Positions 6,039-8,388 of a stretch of 8,388 nt of DNA are shown one piece after another. The first letter of the stretch is position 1; every line of letters begins with the position of its first letter. The notes under the pieces were generated by a model. That model did no database searches. It was not told the DNA's origin and worked only from the letters and a program-made list of their open reading frames with translations. Made by a program: the position numbers and the translations under genes. Source of the stretch: Bacillota bacterium (lineage in GTDB: Bacteria > Bacillota > Clostridia > Christensenellales > SZUA-584); assembly GCA_023436525.1 (NCBI GenBank), contig JAEZIW010000168.1, positions 1 through 8,388 of the forward strand, read 5' to 3'.

Positions 6039-7103
6039 TTATGCCTCCAAAAAGCCGATGACGATGTCTGTCATCTGCGTGGTCGATACGGTTTTTTCGT
6101 CCGCCAGCGCGATATCCTTGGTGCGCGCGCCGCTGCTAAGCGCAGCGCTCACCGCATTCTCTATTTTCTTTGCAATGTCGTCGCGGTTCAGCGAATGCCG
6201 CAGCATCATTGCCGCCGAGAGTATGGTTGCCAGCGGATTCGCCAGCCCCTGCCCCGCGATATCCGGCGCGCTGCCGTGAACCGGCTCATACATACCAAGC
6301 GATCCTGGGCCAAGGCTTGCCGAGGGCAGCATACCGATGGAGCCGGTGATCATTGCGGCTTCGTCGGAGAGAATGTCCCCGAACATGTTTTCCGTAACGA
6401 TCACATCAAACTGCTTGGGGTTTCTCACGAGCTGCATCGCCGCGTTATCCACATACATATGCGAAAGCGTCACCTCGGGGTACTCCTTGGCGACCTCTGT
6501 CACCACGCTGCGCCACAGGCGCGACGATTCGAGAATGTTCGCTTTGTCAACGCTGACCAGCTGCTTTTTGCGGCCCATCGCCGTTTTCATACCGACGTGT
6601 GCAATACGGCGCACCTCTTCATCGGTGTAGCGCATTGTGTCGTATGCCCAAGCATCGGTTCGCTCCTGCTTGCCGAAGTACAGCCCGCCGGTCAGCTCGC
6701 GGATTACAATGATATCAAGGCCGCCTTCCGTCAGCGATGGTTTTAATGGGCACGCTTCCGCCAGCTCCTTATAGAGCATTGCCGGGCGTACGTTCGCGAA
6801 AAGCCCAAGGCCTGCGCGCAAGTCGAGCAGCGCGTTTTCGGGGCGCATGCCCGACGGCAGCGTATCCCACTGCCACCCGCCGACAGCGCCGAGCAGCACT
6901 GCGTCGCTTTCCTTCGCACCTTTAAGCGTTTCTTCAGGCAGCGGCTTGCCTACGCTGTCTATCGCGCAGCCGCCCGCGAGATAATGCGTGTATTTAAGCT
7001 CAAGGCCTGTGCCGTTAGTCGCCGCATTCAGCACGCGCAGCGTCTCGCCGATCACCTCCGGGCCGATACCGTCGCCCGCTATCACCGCAATCCGTTTTTC
7101 CAT
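6039..7103 (-). CDS. leuB: 3-Isopropylmalate dehydrogenase
   Basis: This 354-residue NAD-dependent, Mg-requiring beta-decarboxylating dehydrogenase oxidises 3-isopropylmalate to 2-oxoisocaproate in leucine synthesis. Beside citramalate synthase it probably also oxidises 3-methylmalate to 2-oxobutyrate. The single isocitrate/isopropylmalate dehydrogenase domain is complete: IAGDGIGPEV (8-17); substrate arginines R96 and R106 (DLRAGLGLFANVRP) and R135 (RELTGGLYFG); catalytic Y142 and K187 (VDKANIL); metal ligands D219 (YVDNAAMQL), D243 and D247 in the family signature NMFGDILSDEAAMITGSIGM; and the NAD loop EPVHGSAPDIAGQGLANP (273-290), typical of NAD rather than NADP use. The start ATG has AGAGGTGA 4 nt upstream; the gap to the cimA stop is 32 bp. 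Its end holds the ilvD ribosome binding site. Confidence 0.97.
   Translation of the reverse strand: MEKRIAVIAGDGIGPEVIGETLRVLNAATNGTGLELKYTHYLAGGCAIDSVGKPLPEETLKGAKESDAVLLGAVGGWQWDTLPSGMRPENALLDLRAGLGLFANVRPAMLYKELAEACPLKPSLTEGGLDIIVIRELTGGLYFGKQERTDAWAYDTMRYTDEEVRRIAHVGMKTAMGRKKQLVSVDKANILESSRLWRSVVTEVAKEYPEVTLSHMYVDNAAMQLVRNPKQFDVIVTENMFGDILSDEAAMITGSIGMLPSASLGPGSLGMYEPVHGSAPDIAGQGLANPLATILSAAMMLRHSLNRDDIAKKIENAVSAALSSGARTKDIALADEKTVSTTQMTDIVIGFLEA
6044..6048 (-). promoter_or_regulatory. ilvD ribosome binding site inside the leuB 3' end
   Basis: A consensus GGAGG lies within the last sense codons of leuB, 7 nt before the ilvD ATG at 6036. The two genes are only 2 bp apart, so leuB and ilvD must share a transcript and are likely translationally coupled. 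The site also settles the ilvD start. Confidence 0.8.
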
Positions 7104-7135
7104 CCTGTCACCTCTTTAAAACTTGTTAAACTGCT

Positions 7136-8386
7136 TTACTCATCCAGCAGCAAATAATCAATTGAATCGATCAGCGCGAACAAGCTTGCTTCAATAACGT
7201 CTGTCGATACGCCCATTGTGCGCCAGTAACGATCACCGTCGCTGGATTCGATAACGACACGTACCTTGGCCGCCGTTGCCGCATCCGTATCGAGCACACG
7301 CACCTTGTAATCTGTCAGCGTTACGCCCTTAAGAGCCGGGAAGAAAGCGCCCAGCGATTCTCGCAGTGCTTTATCGAGCGCGTTGACCGGGCCGTTGCCC
7401 TCTGCAGCCGCCATACGGTTTTCACCGTCCACATCCACCTTCACCACCGCGTAGGCACCGAAGGTGTTTTGATGCGTGGGCTCGTCGCTCACCTTGAAGT
7501 GCACCAGAGAAAACTTCGATTTGTGCATCCCCAGCTCCTTCATGACGAACAGCTTAAAGCTGCTTTCCGCGCCCTCGTAGCTGAAGCCTTCGCTCTCCAT
7601 GTTTTTGAGCGTTTCCATCAGCCGCGACACCTCGGCTTTATCCTCGGCCACATCCGGGAATATATCCTTGAGTTTTTCATACATCGCGCTCTTGCCCGCT
7701 ACTTCAGACAGCAAAAACTCACGGCTGTTGCCGACGATTGATGGCTCAATGTGCTCAAACGAGCCTTTGGCCTTTCTCAGTCCGTCGATATGCATGCCGC
7801 CCTTGTGCGCAAACGCGTTGCGACCCACATACGGCAGCGATTCGTCAAACGACAGATTCGTGATTTCAGCCGCTTCCCGTGCCACGGTATACAGCTTGCT
7901 GATTTTGTCGCCTATGCAGTCGTACCCCAGCTTAAGCTGCAGGTTCGGTATGATGGACGATAACCGTGCGTTGCCGGTGCGCTCACCGAATCCGAGCAGC
8001 GTTCCCTGCACATGGCAGGCCCCCTGCTGCACCGCGATAATGGAATTCGCCACCGCGAGCTCCGTATCGTTGTGCGCATGGATGCCGAGCTTTTTATCTA
8101 CCGCGCTGAGCGATGCCTGAACAGCTGCTTTCATCTCCTCCGGCATTGTGCCTCCGTTTGTATCGCAAAGTACAATCACGTCAGCGCCTGCGCGGCAGGC
8201 GGTTTTCAATACCTCAATCGCATACCCAGGGTTTGCTTTGTACCCGTCAAAGAAATGTTCGGCATCAAACATCACCTCTTTGCCGTTGTCCTTTAAGAAC
8301 TTCAGCGTATCAAAGATCATGTTCAGGTTTTCTTCAAGCGTCGTACCGATCACTTCGGTGGCGTGAAGATCCCATGCTTTGCCGAA
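7136..8386 (-). CDS. cimA: Citramalate synthase, C-terminal part (5' end outside window)
   Basis: This is the last roughly 417 residues of an enzyme of the isopropylmalate/homocitrate synthase family. It is best assigned to citramalate synthase, which condenses pyruvate and acetyl-CoA to (R)-citramalate. The frame is open to the right edge (FGKAWDLHATEVIGTTLEEN), so the GTG at 8353 is internal. Counting from that GTG, the CimA-type segment FDAEHFFDGYKANPGYA is at 29-45, LCDTNGGTMP at 62-71, the metal-binding HxH in IHAHNDTELAVANS at 91-104, and GFGERTGNA at 121-129. A linker HKGGMHIDGL (183-192) leads to a C-terminal regulatory fold (about 262-405) with EGNGPVNALDKALRESL and WRTMGVSTDVIEAS. 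FDAEHFFDGYKANP separates it from LeuA and homocitrate synthase; NifV-like enzymes lack this C-terminal domain. The regulatory domain suggests isoleucine feedback, known for CimA elsewhere. The full family length is about 530. Confidence 0.9.
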   Translation of the reverse strand, partial: FGKAWDLHATEVIGTTLEENLNMIFDTLKFLKDNGKEVMFDAEHFFDGYKANPGYAIEVLKTACRAGADVIVLCDTNGGTMPEEMKAAVQASLSAVDKKLGIHAHNDTELAVANSIIAVQQGACHVQGTLLGFGERTGNARLSSIIPNLQLKLGYDCIGDKISKLYTVAREAAEITNLSFDESLPYVGRNAFAHKGGMHIDGLRKAKGSFEHIEPSIVGNSREFLLSEVAGKSAMYEKLKDIFPDVAEDKAEVSRLMETLKNMESEGFSYEGAESSFKLFVMKELGMHKSKFSLVHFKVSDEPTHQNTFGAYAVVKVDVDGENRMAAAEGNGPVNALDKALRESLGAFFPALKGVTLTDYKVRVLDTDAATAAKVRVVIESSDGDRYWRTMGVSTDVIEASLFALIDSIDYLLLDE

Positions 8387-8388
8387 TA

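Noticed and set aside
8351..8353. GTG at 8353 as the cimA start
   Set aside because: The frame stays open to the edge and encodes conserved family residues (FGKAWDLHATE), so this is an internal valine.
2812..8366. Long open frames on the plus strand opposite the ilv/leu genes
   Set aside because: They lie antisense to clearly conserved genes, arise from high-GC codon bias, lack ribosome binding sites, and give arginine/histidine-rich or low-complexity translations without family motifs.

Overview
The window looks like chromosomal DNA from a Firmicute of the class Clostridia. The reasons are a minus-strand cimA-leuB-ilvD-ilvB branched-chain amino-acid cluster whose IlvB and IlvD carry clostridial-type motifs, strong GGAGG-type ribosome binding sites, and compact intrinsic terminators. 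I cannot name a genus. Base composition is a mosaic: the amino-acid genes are near 58-60% G+C in the lines I counted, the plus-strand membrane genes are mixed (about 42-65%), and one orphan gene (1939-2532) is only about 33% G+C.

Layout, left to right. (1) The 3' end of a monofunctional haem catalase gene runs to 584 on the plus strand and is followed by a nested inverted repeat that is probably its terminator. (2) Two overlapping plus-strand membrane-protein genes follow: a YbaN/DUF454 protein (741-1136) and an unrecognised protein with about seven membrane spans (1123-1767). A possible 40-residue basic ORF (1788-1910) comes next and ends inside an intrinsic terminator (1901-1925). (3) A minus-strand, AT-rich gene of unknown function (1939-2532) sits between two terminators. 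It has its own candidate promoter, overlapped by a 10-bp direct repeat with a 21-bp period. (4) From 2649 to the right edge, everything reads on the minus strand as one tight operon: citramalate synthase (5' end off the window), leuB, ilvD, ilvB, then a textbook terminator.

How the genes work together. Citramalate synthase condenses pyruvate and acetyl-CoA. Isopropylmalate isomerase (LeuCD, not in the window) and LeuB convert citramalate to 2-oxobutyrate. IlvB, IlvC (not in the window) and IlvD then carry 2-oxobutyrate plus pyruvate toward isoleucine. LeuB, IlvB and IlvD also serve leucine and valine synthesis. The cluster therefore points to a threonine-independent isoleucine route. IlvN, IlvC, LeuCD and the operon leader are not visible.

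Most of the window is ordinary metabolism. The parts worth a second look are the AT-rich orphan gene with its promoter/direct-repeat module, the short ORF beside it whose N-terminus resembles that of a large serine recombinase, and the absence of ilvN after ilvB. I found no tRNA, rRNA, CRISPR array or intact mobile element.
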